Assembly (NCBI GenBank): GCA_003864495.1
Contig: ML133495.1
Span: forward strand, 2,425,231 to 2,489,230
Origin: Nemopilema nomurai
Taxonomy: Eukaryota; Cnidaria; Scyphozoa; Rhizostomeae; Rhizostomatidae
DNA: 64,000 nt
Direction of reading: 5' to 3'
How positions within the stretch are numbered: position 1 is the stretch's first letter; each line of letters begins with the position of its first letter. Below are positions 25,089-39,600 of this stretch, in pieces. The notes beneath the pieces were generated by a model. That model was not told the DNA's origin. It searched no databases and saw nothing but the letters and a program-made list of their open reading frames with translations. Made by a program: the position numbers and the translations under genes.

Positions 25089-27165
25089 TGTAAATACCTC
25101 CCCTTGCCCTCTATAAATAACATATACTGTAAGTGCCTAGTGTTTTGTAATTAGACCTAAATTCTTCTTTTCGCTAACTGTTTTTAATGTAGAAGTATAC
25201 CGGGGACTTCGAGGCAATCAATGCTCGATTAGTTTTGAAATTATCATGTTTTCTCTGTTTCATCTCCTCGCCCGTGATTATTGTACACCGCAAGAGTTAT
25301 CGTACGTTGCACTATGCATGACGTGATTTAGACATCTTTATTAGAATGATTTTAGTAGGTAGTTAAAGACTTAAATTTATTCTCATATGACTAAAGATTT
25401 ATACGTTTGTAACCAAAACATTTTAAACGTAGTTCTGTGGTCCTTCCCTTTATGGCGTTTGACCACATTTTCTGTCAAATATGTGCATAAGTTAAAGCGT
25501 TGCCCACAACCTCATAATATCATTCTTATCGGTTTTCACACATTGCAAAACTATGTCTAAGTTCCTTCATTATAAAATATCATCGAAGTTACTTTTTACG
25601 TGCAAATGAGGTAGAAAGATCTATTTTTCACTGTAAATAATTACTTTTCCTATCACAAGCTCATGTGTGGAGAATATTTCTTTCTAGTTGACTTTGTTTC
25701 TGGTATTTGGCGGACCTTGTTCTCTAACGTCTCGATATTCCTAGTTTTAACCCTCCCTTCTAACATTTTCCAAGTCGCTGCAGCTACAGCCAACGCTTTA
25801 CGATTGCGAAAATCTGTGCAAAGTTCTTTTTACAAGGTATATATTTGCAACTAAGCTGATGCAAAGAAGAGATCGAAATACCTTTACTGGTCTGCTTAAT
25901 GCCACAGGTTTAAAACCAAGAAGCAGCCGAGATACAGTAGAACTATTTCCAAACAAACCCTCAATATACCCACTCTGATCCATATGAAATACTTTTTCAA
26001 GCAGAATCACGTAGAGAGGCTTAATATGTATTCAAAAAAGCTTTTTCAAATAAAAGCTTTTTCATATACACTTTGTCAAATGATGGTTAATCATGAGGCG
26101 ACTGGATATTTCTGCAAAGTAACGTCAGTCAACAAGTTGTTCTACCTTAAGGGCTGGCAAAGTGAAAGGGCATCGATTGAGAATCTGAACAACAAAAGTT
26201 GAAGGGAAATTCAGTAGAACTGCTAGGAACATGGCGCAGTCATAATGTACTTGAACGCTTTTCTCCGCAAGTCTTAGTCTTGTTCAAATAAATCTGTTGC
26301 CTATGACACTTTACTTTTACTTTTTACTTTTCTAATTTCGACATTCCTATTTCCAACTACTTTAACTGTGATTTTGGCGTCCCAGCATTGTATTTAATGA
26401 AACTAAAATTCAGCATTGGACTTCAATGGCGGGGGATTTTTAAGAATCACCAAAGAAAGTGTAGCTATAGGGTGGGCTAATGAAAATTGGTAGTTCAGAA
26501 CAGCACATACAGCAGAGTAGATGGTTTGGGAAAAGAAATTCTTTCTTTTTCAAAAAACGTCTTGTAACATATTGTCATTGTATATCTAAATAACAGAAAG
26601 TGAGAAAAAATCGTTTTTTAGCCGCGGCTGTCTAAAGAATACTTAGTAAGCCAGGGTCTCATTATTTTTTTCATCTCCAGGCCACAACAAATCAACCTTC
26701 AACTTGCTACAGACACTTAATTAGCAACGTTTACTTCTACTAAAACTTTTCCTTGTTATCAAAATTATCAATGGTGAATGGACATCTTATGATCTCTTTA
26801 TGAAAATAAAGAAATTTTGTAAATCTTTGATAGCAATTAGTTTCAAAGAGCTTTGTCAAGGTTGCATTTCTCGATTAAGTTTTATATAATTGAAACAACA
26901 CTTTTTGCGGCACTCCTGACTGTTTTGAAATAAGGGTACATTTATCAAAATGATGAGAAGAAAAATAGCCTTGGTCTCATGGTCATTGGTCGTTTAGTTT
27001 AGTCCAATTATTACTGTCATTTTCCTGATTGTCTTGTATCCTGATTTTTCACAGGCTTTTAGGGGGTAGTGGTTTGCGCTCAAAGGGGCCTGGGAAAGAA
27101 AATGAGAGAGGGCCTACGTAATTTTTTTGTTTTGATTTTGGAAGTGCCCTAATCACGTAGATGAT
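25089..27165. other. ATF2-like 3' flank and UBR3 upstream region
   Basis: No gene is seen between the bZIP stop and the UBR3 start. Candidate poly(A) signals AATAAA occur at 26049-26054 and 26287-26292. The core promoter of UBR3 must lie in the right part, but no TATA box or other element was recognised. Confidence 0.45.
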
Positions 27166-30100
27166 ATGGCCGATGTTCTCAAGCTTGGAAAGGAGAAAGG
27201 GTCAATCAAAATCATAGATGACATCCAAAAAGGAAGAGGAACGAGACTGCTTGAGTCGGTCATAGACTCGTTACTACGAGATCAATTTGATGAAGATAAA
27301 TTTCAATGGTGCCTATGGCTACTATGTGGTGGCAAGGAACCCAATGAATTTATCAAGACATTGAAAAAGCAGAATGCCTCACCAGTCTGTGGGCTTGTAT
27401 GGAATGAACAGTTTGTTGCATATAGATGTAGAGACTGTGCTATTTCACCGTGCATGTCCCTATGTGCTGACTGTTTCGTCGCTGGCGACCATGAAGGTCA
27501 CGACTTTAACATGTTTCGCAGCAAAGCCGGAGGGGCCTGCGACTGTGGAGATGAAAATGTAATGAGAAAGCAGGGGTGAGCTGAATTTTTGCAGCTTGAA
27601 TTTTTCAACCATAATTTATATCGCCTTGTCTTCTATTCCTCTACCTTGCTTTTCTTGCTTTGCAAAGTACAAGTTTCCAAATATGTTTGATTAAATTAGA
27701 TTGAAATTCAAAAGTTGATTTCAAGATACATTACTTTTTAAAGAGTTAACTGTCTTGTTCTCAATCCTTGGCATATTAGCTATATTTCTGAACATGTCAC
27801 TTCTTTCTAAGATCAGAGTATCTGGTTTTAATAATTCCTTATGGGTGGATTATTTGGCTCCATTGCTTACATTGCATTTTTAGCTACTTGCAAGTATTTT
27901 GTCTCTCTTCTGCACCACTGCAGTTAAGCTTTGGACGCTGCTAAAGTTATCCTTCATATGCATAATTTTTTATTTCTATTCAGCTTTTGTTCTAAGCATG
28001 GCTCAGAGAAAACCCCAAAGGAAGTAGCATTGCCCCAAGAACTAGATACCATTGCAAAATGTATTGTACCAAAGTTATTTATGAAGATTTATGAAGAATT
28101 TCAAACTAGATCTAGTGAGGGTATGTTGGCTTTGTTGACAATTTTTGTTTGTAGACTCTACAAATTGAATTCCCTTGAAACATGACTCATGAAGCATGTT
28201 TAGTATTTGAAATTGAAGCCAAGCAGTTGAAAGTTTTGAAGCCTTCCCTGAAGTCTTGTTTGTTGATCTGTCCATTACCTCCATGAATGTAACAGTAACT
28301 TTGCAGGAATTTGATAGATAGTCTGTAAAAATTGGATTTGAAGATTCTTAGTTTCAGGTGATGACACACTTTCATCAACGTGTCCAATAGAGAAACACAA
28401 TGACACCATTGTCACTAATCATGCCATTTACTCTCCATCAAAATCCTCCAACTGCCTTAACTGAAAGTTGATTGCTTGCAAAATAATATCATGTTATTTC
28501 GTTTTGATTGTCTTTCCTCTCTGAATTTTGAGTGGATTTTGCAGGGCTGGGCTCTTCATCCTATTTACCTCCATCTACTGAAAAATTGATCAAGCTGCTG
28601 CAAAAGATCTGCGAAGCTGATGCTTTTAGGAACCTTACAGCAAAAGTTATTTTACAAAATTTTCCCAAATCATTGACTCCACGCAAGTCAAAGCAAAACT
28701 CAGGGCAATCAGGAGCTAGTCGTCTGAAACCAACTAATTCAACAGCAAGTGGACACACTCTTGTTCATTCTGTTCCAAGCTCACCCTCTGCATTTGACTA
28801 TACCCTGCAAGAAAAGGACTTTGAGATTTTAGATCACTTTGACCTGTATTCTTGGAGAGATGTCAAATTGGAAAGCAGCTCATGCTCATATTTAGAGGTC
28901 TTGATGCAAACATTGGTGAAATATGAATTCCCAGGCAGTCTTGCAACATTCATGTTGTTGCTTCTCCCAGAGCCAACATACAAGGTAATTATACTGATTT
29001 CAGTTTTATCATTCTGAAATTTTCTTATGATTAACTTGAGAACTGCACATTTGATACATCTTATTTGGTGTAGACAAAAGGTAGCTTTATATTTTTGCTG
29101 TTTAAATGACAATTTCTTTGTAAAAGAGAGTTGAACAGGACAATATGTCTAATTCAGGCATGTGAAAGTTTTTGCCACAATGTTTTATATTGCTTGTTTA
29201 TTGTTGCTAATAATTTTTCCTTTGAATCCTTTTCTGATTTTGATTATTAGCTGTACAGTTTAACTATTGCATTAATATTATACTGGTTGTAGGAGCTTTT
29301 CACAAGATCTTTTTGCCGTAATTATGCCACAATTGGACAGTCAATGCCCCAATCAAGACGGCCAGACTTGCTATCCAACCATCTGGTGCATGTCAGTGTG
29401 CAGCTTTTCAGTAGTGAAGCACTGGCAACCGCTATGGTCCGGGAAGAAAGATTGCTCTACACACTCGTGGGTGTTCTTGTGGAAATGATTGGTGGATGCC
29501 TGCAGTCATATGAATACAATTTTGAAGGTCTGTTGTCTTTATATCAGATTACCACCCCAAGAAACTAGACTATGTTGATTCCTTGGATCTATATTACATC
29601 TATCAGCTTTTTAGTTGCCTTATGGACAGGCAATTTACTATGTCATTTTCATGTCCTTTTACCTGCTCATTCTTCAATGGCTTGGTGATACCTCTATTCT
29701 AATATGACATTTATTGTTTCCAGGCCAGGTGACAAGTGTGCTAGTTGCTGATTGTGACCACCGTATACTGATAAACCATTGTTACTGGCCTATTGCAAGT
29801 GATCTTCTGAACATCCTTTCGCACAAGCAAGTGGTCAAAGAGTTCATGGCAAGCAATTTCATCATTCAACAGTGGATGTATCTTGTGACATTGCTCACAG
29901 GTATGCATTGTGCCATTGGCTCTGCAACTCTGTGACGTAATTTGATTTTTGATAAAGGAAGAAGTATTATTGCAAAATTGTTAAGGTTTAGCAGTTACCT
30001 ATTACATTGAAGCATTGTTGCATGAAAAGCTTTCAATGAGCCTAATTGTGGAAAGCAATTAACATTGAAAATGCCTGCAGGTTGTTTAATTGTTTGCACT

Positions 30101-30685
30101 TCAGATACTTACTAATTTGATGTAAGTGTATAATATAAATTGTCAAACAAAATCTTTATTATCTGGGAGTTCTGATCTTAGTAACTACCTTTATTCAAAT
30201 ATTTCAAAGTATCTAAAATTTGAGTAAGGTAAGGAATGGGAAATAATTGTTTACTTTGTTATAGCACTGTAATAGTGTTTAGAATGCTAAGACAGAGCTG
30301 CCTGTTCAAGCCAAAGTTTCTGTCTCAATCCTGTCTTCAACAAGTGTACTAGAGTCCTATTGAATCATTTGCAATGGGCTTTCCTTTTTCTCATTCAAGC
30401 TTATAACTCTGTCATTGATAGGTATTGGCAAGTGACTGTAGCTCTCCTTCACAAGTTTTTTGCTAGTTACAAATGCAAACTTTTCAGCTGCCCTTCATGT
30501 TTTTCTGTGATACGAGATGGTGAAAGTACTTTTTTGCGTCTTTTATTTCAGGTATGAACGTCAATACTCGGAGAATAGTGAGTCATATACAGTTTGAACC
30601 AAGGACATACATTACCTCGTTTTCAGTTGAATTTGAATCAGTTGCTGCTGTTGTTTGGGAGCTTCTCCGTGGATGCGAAAAATTG
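27166..30685 (+). other. UBR3: UBR3 exons 1-6: UBR box and following scaffold
   Basis: Exons: 27166-27575, 27984-28120, 28545-28984, 29293-29527, 29724-29900, 30552-30685. The UBR box starts [17 protein letters not shown] and continues with [20 protein letters not shown] and AGGACDCGD. Its last Cys (139, in GFCSKH) comes from exon 2. All zinc ligands of the family are present: Cys75, 88, 91, 96, 100, 103, 125, 127, 139 and His109, 112. Exon 3 includes a Ser/Thr-rich linker and ends in [19 protein letters not shown], matching the vertebrate protein. Intron phases are 2, 1, 0, 1, 1, 0. Confidence 0.93.
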
Positions 30686-33600
30686 GTACTCTTCTTTTTC
30701 ATGTTATGGGAACAGTTCCTCTTCTTAATTATGTGTGACTTATTTAGAATTGATAAATGATGACTGTTTGTCTGCTTGTTTAACAGTCTTTCCGTCTAGC
30801 ACAATGTTTGCCAAAAGTTGCCCACTTTCTCATCATTTGTTCTTGAACTTCGTATCTTTTGGGGTAGAAAGATTTTTTTCTCACTAGCAAGCAAATTGAA
30901 GCTCTTCGTGCGTTCACTGCTCATTATAATTTCTTCAATCTGCCATTTTACGCCATGCTTAAAGTTGTCCTCATTGACAAAGGAATGATAACAAATCTCT
31001 TGCAAATATTCTCCCGAATTTAACAGAAAGATGAGAATGATCGTCACATATTGAAGTTAATCAAAGCAACTGAAATCGCGCTAAGAGACTGGTATAACTT
31101 TGTGCCCGTTAAGGTAAGACTATTGTTTTTTTTAAATTCTAAAATGCAGACGAAGTGCAATTATCAAAGTCAGATTGGTATGTAGGAAAAAAGTGTAGAT
31201 GATAAAATGAATTATTTTTATTAACTGATTGCTTTGAGTCTCCAATCTTTATCAATGCTTTCAAATGCTTGAAGTTTGTAAAACTACTGCATGATTTTCT
31301 CCGACATTGCCTGATTGTCAAAAGACGATTTTTTATTATCTATTTAAAGGCGATTACACTCTTGTCACATTGTCGTTTAATGAACTCGTAATTGAATGAA
31401 TTTTCCCCAATTTCTTAACAATTACTTGTCATTGCACTTTGACCAAATCTTTTGAAATAGTCTTTGTGTCATATTTGAACTTGCTTTGTGCTAAAACAGA
31501 CCTTTTTCTCACAGCCCAGCAAGTCAACCACTACGTTCCATTTGTCACTTCATCGTTATTTGGCTCTCTTTTGTAGTCAGGTTGGTGTTTATGAGATATT
31601 TCCTAGTCTACAAAGTTCTTCATGCATAATTCTACGCGTACATGTTAATATTATGGTCTTTTCAACTCAGCCATGTAACAGGAATGAGTAGATAGACCTA
31701 ACTTGTTTTTGATATTTTATTAGTTGAATGAAGGAAAAAATCTTATAGGTGGTACTTCCACTCGTGCCTGTGAGACAATGTTTTTCAATCAAGTTAGAAA
31801 ATGAAGTGTCATGTAATAGGTCAATCTGTCTTGATTACTCAAATGCTTTAAGGCCCTGTATTTGTGATTTTTTGATGCAAGGGTTTGTTCTGGCACCTTG
31901 ATTTTGACAAAAGATTGCCCTCTGCTTTATTTTTATACGATGTTCTATAACAGTCAATTCCTTATGGATGTGTTGATTATCTGAGAATAACATCTCTAAA
32001 AGTGAATTAATATTGTTTATGTATCTGTAAGCAAACCTTACGCTTGAAATTTTAGGCAATTGTGCGGTTTGGTTTGAGTGAGAGTGATACCCTACCATCT
32101 TTGGATTTCCTGCTCCAGTGTATGGAATATCCATTACGGACGTTGGTTTGTGTTTTCACTTTTTGCTCCATCTTCGGATTTCTTAATCTCTGATGTAAGA
32201 GTGAAAGCCTTCGCATTCAAGAATTATCACATTGGGCCTGATTGCCAGGAGCTAAGCAAAACATTCTTTGTGGCTTGATGTCTTTCTTAGATTTACATGT
32301 TTTCATGTTGTAATTGATCGAACAGTTAGACTTCGGAATGCAATGTATGCTCTTGTGAATAGGTTAGTTCATGTTTTATGTCATACGTTCAATGTGATGG
32401 ACGAGGAAAAGTCGAAGCCAGATAATTTCATAATTCATGTATTTGAAACGTGAACTAGAAGGTGACTGCATGTTTTAATGTCAATATCGGGACCTTGTTA
32501 TCCAATAGGCCTTAGTTAGTGGTGAAACAGATAAATTTGTACAAATAAAGGTACAAATAAAATAAAGTACAAATAAAAAATTTGTCTGGAATTCGTTGCC
32601 TTGAAGAATTATCTCGGAATATCCCGCCTGGCTGAACAGTTCCAAACATTTATTATTCTGAAAGCATAAACAAGAAATTTCAGAAAATGTGAAGTCATGA
32701 AAAGTGTCTGGTACTTACATGATTTAACTGTTGCTTAAGTAAGCATGTTTTGCTCAGAATGTTTGCTTTTCTGTTCACAAGGTGTCTGTGAGTGAAATCA
32801 AAGCAGGCTATTGGGTCTACAGTGGCTTTCAGATGCGTGGACAGGCTCTGTCATATGTTCAATGCCACTTCTGCAATTCAATGGTGGATGTCGATCTATT
32901 CTTCGTCCAGGTATTTTGATGCTGGACTACTTAACCAGTAGTTAATGTTCAAACACATTTCCCTAAGCATTGCCCCCCTTTTGTGGTAGAGCTCTAGGTT
33001 TTAAAAGTTTCACACACAAAGGAAAGACATCTTAATAGCAGCAAGAAATATATATTCTCTAACATTACTCCAACTCATACTTTAACTTTAACTTGATTCC
33101 AACTTCAACTCACTACCCATTAGAAAGCCCTATTAATATACAGAAATAGCATGCATATGCACAAACTATAAGCGATAACAAAGCAACTTCTAATCCTAAT
33201 ACACCTTCCCTCTTCTACGGATGCTTTATTTAGTAACAAGTCTGTTACATTGATACAGGGAGGGACATTACTCACATTGTAATGGTTATGGTTAAGAGAG
33301 GTTCAATCTGGTAATGGTTAAGAGAGAGTAGGATGAGTAACTGAGTAACTGACAAGATTTACGATAAACCTGGTAAGCATGCGACACAGGCCTTGTCTCC
33401 AACTAGAAATTTCCTCCTCGTGCAGTTTTCTTCTATTTTTCTTTTCGTTAAACCTAAACAACGAGGAAGAGCCTATGAATCCGAACAGAAATTTTGCCGG
33501 CTACTAGTCACATTTTTTAAGAAAGAATTTACTGCAAGGTTAAATGAGTTTGAGAATCCTGGGAAAAAGCACTTCATATCTAAAACATTTTTCGAAACCT

Positions 33601-36600
33601 ATGATTCGTTAGCGCTCCGGTATACAGGGTGCCTTTTTATGGCACAAAGGACATTAAGTATAGAACATAGAGTGAATATACCCCATTGATTGTCCATATG
33701 TCTCTTGTTTTGTCTTAAGGCTCTTTTTACACCCTTTTCCTACCATTTTGGCAGGACCCTGTTTACCCGTGTTTTCTAAATATTTCGATCTTTGTTTGTT
33801 AATCTCAGATCATGCAGAACTTTTTTTTGTTTTCTGATTAGCTGATAAGCTCATAGAATCGCATCGATTTTTCAATTTCTTTAGATTGTGGCATCCAAGG
33901 TGGACCCTAATTTCTTCCTAAAGATGCTTATTGAAAGGTATTGAATATTCGTTATTTTTACCAACAAAATTGTCTCCATTGTTTGCCATTGTGTGTCCTG
34001 TCTCAATGCGGAACGTACGCTTCATTTATGGTTTTATGATTTTATGAAGAATATCTTGTGCAATCTTACTTCTGATGTGCATTGCATACATTCTTCCAGC
34101 ATGTTTTTCGTTGCCTGAACGACATCCGTTACATACAAGTTCTACTTGAATAGAAGAAAGGAGCGTGGGTTACCCGGTCAATTTACTACACCACCTTAAT
34201 ACTGTGGATTTCTGACTCCGAACGGACTTTGATCCATAAAAAGAACCGAGAGAAAAATATCTGCACCAGTCATGCCAGCAAAAGATTCTACTCCTTTACG
34301 TTTTATGATCGGAGATGAAACCTTTTTACAATCTTACATAAAATTTACTGTTTTAAAAGTGATACCAGCATAGCCGCAAGCTACGAATATTTTTGCTTTC
34401 CAACGCTGATTTTTACGATTTGAGTCATTTGTGTCTATTCCTATTCTTCCTATGCGCAGCAACCAAATTTTAAACCCTTTCTATAAAAAATTAATTTGAT
34501 TCAAGTTATTTTAATCAATTTTATTTGTTGAATCCTTCCAAGTAGCAATAGGCTGAAAGTCAGTTATGACTCCATGTTGTGATTCAGATTCTCCCTTGGC
34601 CCGTGGTTCCAATTCGGAAAGCCAGTTGCTGCGATCCCCCAACGACAGAATGTTGATAAGGAAAACTCGATGGTGGAGAGCTTCCTTTGCTTCATTTTGA
34701 ACTTGGTTTCACAAAGAGTCCTTTCTGGTAATTATCTTTTGTTTCTTAAGTCTCTGAAGAAGATTTCAGCTTGTGCTTTTGACTCGTAGCTACGAAGGCA
34801 ATCCGACTGTTTTGGTTTTTTTGTATGGAATTGCTCTCTAGGAGTCATACATTATTTTTATCATGAATTAAAGGGAGCTGTTTTCTGTGTTTGTCTGCAG
34901 TGTGTTGTGTCTGACGGATTTTGTAGAAATGGAGGTTTGTAAATAGAGAAGGTCAGTGTTTTGACTTTTAATATTTGTTAAGACATCTTGAAACACTCAA
35001 ATTTCTTCCTCTTCAGGAATATCTGATACCGATCATTGCCACAAGGACCTGGCAGCTTTGCTTTGTGTTTCCAATAAAACGCACAGCCAACTCACAGAAT
35101 TGGTAGGTTCTTAAGATGCCTGCCTTCGATTAATTTGCTCTAGTCAAGGTCTTTTGTCATGTAGATTTTATTGCTGTTGGAATTTCAAGCAAAGTATGCC
35201 TTATCCAGCACTGCTTTCTCGGCGAGTTATATTCTAGGCGACTAATTTGAATTGGATAGTTAAGGAAAGAGTAAGTGTCCCAATCATCAAAAGAAGACCG
35301 AGATAAAAAAGACCAAGAAACTGTCATTGCTCTGTATGGGAACGGGCAGCATTGACCTGTATGGGGAAACTTGAACTTGGGGCATCAAGTTCTCTTAGTA
35401 AAGATTATGTGACAAATTTGGAGCATTTTTGTGTGTGTTTTATTAAACAGCTTATTTAAGGCCTCCATCTGATACTTCTACCCTGAGCAGTTGTGGCTAT
35501 AGGGATTTCGGGCCCGTGGCCGAAATCATCTGCGGAGCTCTTAAATGAAATTTTTTGTTAGTCAAGATTATTCTTCAAGTTCTTTTCCGTTAAAATTTTT
35601 ATGCCTCGGATGGTGCCTCTTCAATTTTTTCTTAGATGCGGGGCCCCTTTTGGGTTACCAATCCTTCAGACCCCACCAAATGCCACGCCATGATGCCATG
35701 CCCGCCTTAAACCGCCACTGGCCCCGAGGCTTGATGGCTTCAATAGAATCACTCGTATACTAAGTCTCTTTTCGGCCAAAGCAGAAAACAAATTTTTTGG
35801 CTTGTGCAGTAACTGTGGGCATTGTTTAAAGCATTTTCATGTTTCCAGATTCCATCTAAGCCCGGAGAGTCAAGTGAGGCCACTAGAAGCTTGGAAAGTG
35901 CGCTGAAAGAGGTAAAGCGACTTTGTCTTCATAGTTATAATCATAACCACATACATTGTGGCGTGTTTACACCATTTTGTCTATAATTCAACCGGAAATG
36001 GTCAAACTGTGTAGTGTCTGTAGCATTATTTGCCGGAGTATTTGAGTCACCTGATACTCAAACTGTTTTCACTGAAGAAATTTGTTTTTTTGCTGTCAAT
36101 TTAGATGGCAGATTTCAAAGCCCCAACTCTAGATTATGACGTCATGCAGCAAGGAACTTATTTCCCGAAAGGTATTACTTCTTTTCTATTTGGCTGTCCT
36201 TTCTTTGATACTTTTTCATTTTTATTTTTACAAAGCTCATAATTCGAAACGTCATAACTACAATAAAACCCAATTTTGCTTTCCTTCGTTGCTTGTTGAA
36301 AGATGATTTAGAAGACTCGTACCTTAATAAACTACGATTAAATTACGCGTATTCAAAATCTTGCTTTTGAGAGCTGAAAACGATGCATGTAGTAGTGTCT
36401 CTTTGAAATTGTGGCACCTCGATCTTTCCTTGGCTTTAAATTGTGGCACCTCTAATCAAGCATATATTTGCCCTGGTAAAAACAGACAGGATATGTTAAA
36501 CCAGCGTTAACAGCAATTTTGATGGTAAGCCTCATTTGCCTGTTGCCTCAATCTGGGGTTTATTATTCTATGAAATCAATAATTCTTTATTCGCTTTTAG

Positions 36601-39600
36601 ATTGTGTTTGGGATGAAGAATTCGATTATGTCCATGTTTTGCACAGATTCTTTATGCCATCAGAATATCAAAAGGCGACGCAGCGCTATACCAAGAAGTG
36701 AGTTTTCACCGCCAGTGTGACTAGCATTGGTTTGAAAAAGTACCGCTTTTATGCTAGTTCCCGGGCTGTTATGAGTATACAGTTGCCCGATGCGGATGTA
36801 TAGAAATGAATGTTTACTTTGCAGAAGCAAAATAGATCCAAGTGATAGGTCTGAAAAATGGAGATCTGTTTGATCGCCGCCCTTACGGAGGACAAAAGTA
36901 TTGGATTGTCAAACTGTTTTCACTCTGTTAAACTGTAGATGTCCGCTTCTTATCAACGTTCGTCGGAAAATTTATAGAAATACCAAGCAATTTATGTTCA
37001 AGCGAAGAAATCAATACATGGATACTCTAAGAAATTCAATTCAAAGCAGTAAATCGTGATTTTATCGAAACAGAAGCACTGACTCATGCACTTGTTTTTT
37101 AAGCATGTAATCAACCTGTGTTTTACATCCATTATTCTTATCTAATTGTTTTTCCATCATTTTTTGCAAAACATCGTGCTTTGGTGGATTACCTTTGTCG
37201 CTCTCAATTAATTAGGCATATTTGAGTCAGTCAACATCATTAATTTTTGTTTAACTTTTCAGTAAAACGGATCCTTTTTGTAAGTTTTACGAACATTTTG
37301 TGGCTCGCATTATTAATTTCATCAGTCATTTTCTCGAGGAAGCACTTACAGTTTTGTTTACACGCTTGATTGTCTCGTTATTCTTTGATCTAAATTTCGA
37401 ATTGTTGTCTCGTAGCATGCAACAGCGCGGTGTCACAACACATAGCCATTGCTGGCCTCCTTTTAAAGACCTGGCTGAGATACACCCTTGCTTCAAAGGG
37501 CTTTTCCGGTAATAACTGGCATTTCTAATCATTTCCAACCTTATCCATATTGAAGTTAATCAATGAAATTTGCTTTGATTTTTCAATTCTCGCCATTTCT
37601 CGAATGCAAATTATAGTTTTTTTGTTAATTATGGTACGCAAAAATGTTATACTAAAATCGATGGAATGGATCATTTCTAGATCGCGGGGTCAAGAAATCT
37701 AATGTTCTTCTTTTTACTACTCCCCATGAGGTCCTTGTAGCTAGAATCGTCATCTTTTTTCAGTGCTTTCTCTCTTCAAGAAAATGCAAAGAAAATTATG
37801 AATTTTTCTTCATTTTTCATTTTAGAATCCTACAATGCCAGACGTTACAAAAAATAATTTACTTCATTGTCTACAAGGTATTTTTCTTCAATGCCCTATG
37901 TTTTTCTTTCTATATCGGTAATAATCGAATAGAAATTTTATCTGGAATTATTTCCTCACTTGATTTTCTTTGAATCAGTAGTATTTTGATGTTGCAATAC
38001 AGTGCAAAGTTTAAACTTATTTACTAAGAGAAGAGCCAATACAATGAGGTGGACAGGAAAGAAGACAGCGCAATAGATGCGAGCATTTTGGAATCATTAG
38101 TGGGGCCTAACATCGCGTGTTTTATCCCAAACTTATGTTTGTACAGAGTGACGAACGATCATTGTTTTTAAGGCTGTGAAGAACATAAATTCAGTAACAG
38201 AGTTGATGCTTGTCAGTGCAATGAATCTCCTGCATTTGGCCTTACGCACCCCAAAAGTAGACGTGAGTATTCCTTCGTTTTAAGTTTAAGCGTAGAACCC
38301 AAAGTCTAACTATCTATTATTTTGCTCTTTTTCTTGCTTATTACATTTTTGCCACTTAATGTCGATAAAGAAAAATTTGAGCACTTGGCTTCAATCCTGA
38401 ACAATTGATTGTTCTCTGAACGGCAGTACACCTCAGCATATGTGTTTTTGTTTTTTTACATAAATTAATCTGTTTTGTTTTGCCAAAGTCGCACATACGG
38501 AAATTGCTACTGAGCTATTAAATGAATAGGCAGATCTGTTTGCACCCCTTCAAAGAAACATCTCATAGAACCCTTATATAAAGAGAACACGTCGTGAAAG
38601 TGTCCGGTTTCTTACGTATATGTAAAAAACTGTTCTTAGGGATACGTTTTGTGAGATTTATTTGTCAAACGGCATTTTGACTTCGTTTGGCGTATTTCGT
38701 CCATCATTTTCAGGCTTCCGGTTTCCCTCTTTCAGAATCTAGTCAAACATTAACCCGCGGTTGTTTTCGCTTGTTAACAGGACGAAGGAATAATACCAAG
38801 TGTAGGATATTTGGGTAGCAAAAGAGTCATGGTCGCAACCAAGTGCGTCGATTACTTAGAGGAGTTTGGTAAGTGCTTCTCGTTTCTGGGAGAAACAACT
38901 TTTAGCAACTGCTGGCAGTGTCTGTTTTGGCATGCAACTCTATGAAATTACCGTTTGCAATGTTTTTTTGTCATTTTCTATAAGGTCTTCAACATCGTTA
39001 GCGTATAATATGCTGAAGATCTTAATCGATTTGAAGAATGCTTGGACAATAACCTTTGCAATCTATTTCTAAGTTTTAATGGATAAAGAATTAAATGAAA
39101 GGAGTCATTTAAGACGCAGCAATGACAAAGTCGCGTGACAACCAAAGCTTGACATGAAATGATTTCCTTTGATGTGTACATGGAACAATTTTCCTGGAAC
39201 AGTAGACACATTTCTCAGTAAATAGACTCTGACAAGCCTCTTTTTGGTCCATGCTTCGCCAGACAATTGTTATTTACAGATCCTACCATGTGCACAAGAC
39301 TATAATTTTGGAATTGTGTCTGCTTATAACTTTCTTCCCTACGATGGCAAAAACTGTTTAATGACGCCTCCTTCTTTGTCTTGTCTTCCAGGTAACAAAA
39401 TTGGGGGGCTGTACGGAATTGGGGAGCGTGAAGTTCGTGAACTCAATACAAGCTTGTACAAAAGACTGATGGAAGGTACTGATTTCTTTATAAATGACTT
39501 ATTGATGTTTTATCGTGCATTGTAATTATTGAAATAGTTTCACTGAAGATTTTTTTATTCTTCCAATGCACAGAGAAACGTCACAGAGTGAGTTATTTTA

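Noticed and set aside
32268..32453. Open frame between UBR3 exons 9 and 10
   Set aside because: The acceptor is plausible but there is no proper donor, and exons 9 and 10 join directly in phase and match UBR3.
39567..39590. 14-base micro-exon in UBR3 (AGAAACGTCACAGA before gtgagt)
   Set aside because: Its length would shift the phase, and exon 22 could not then be joined without a stop.
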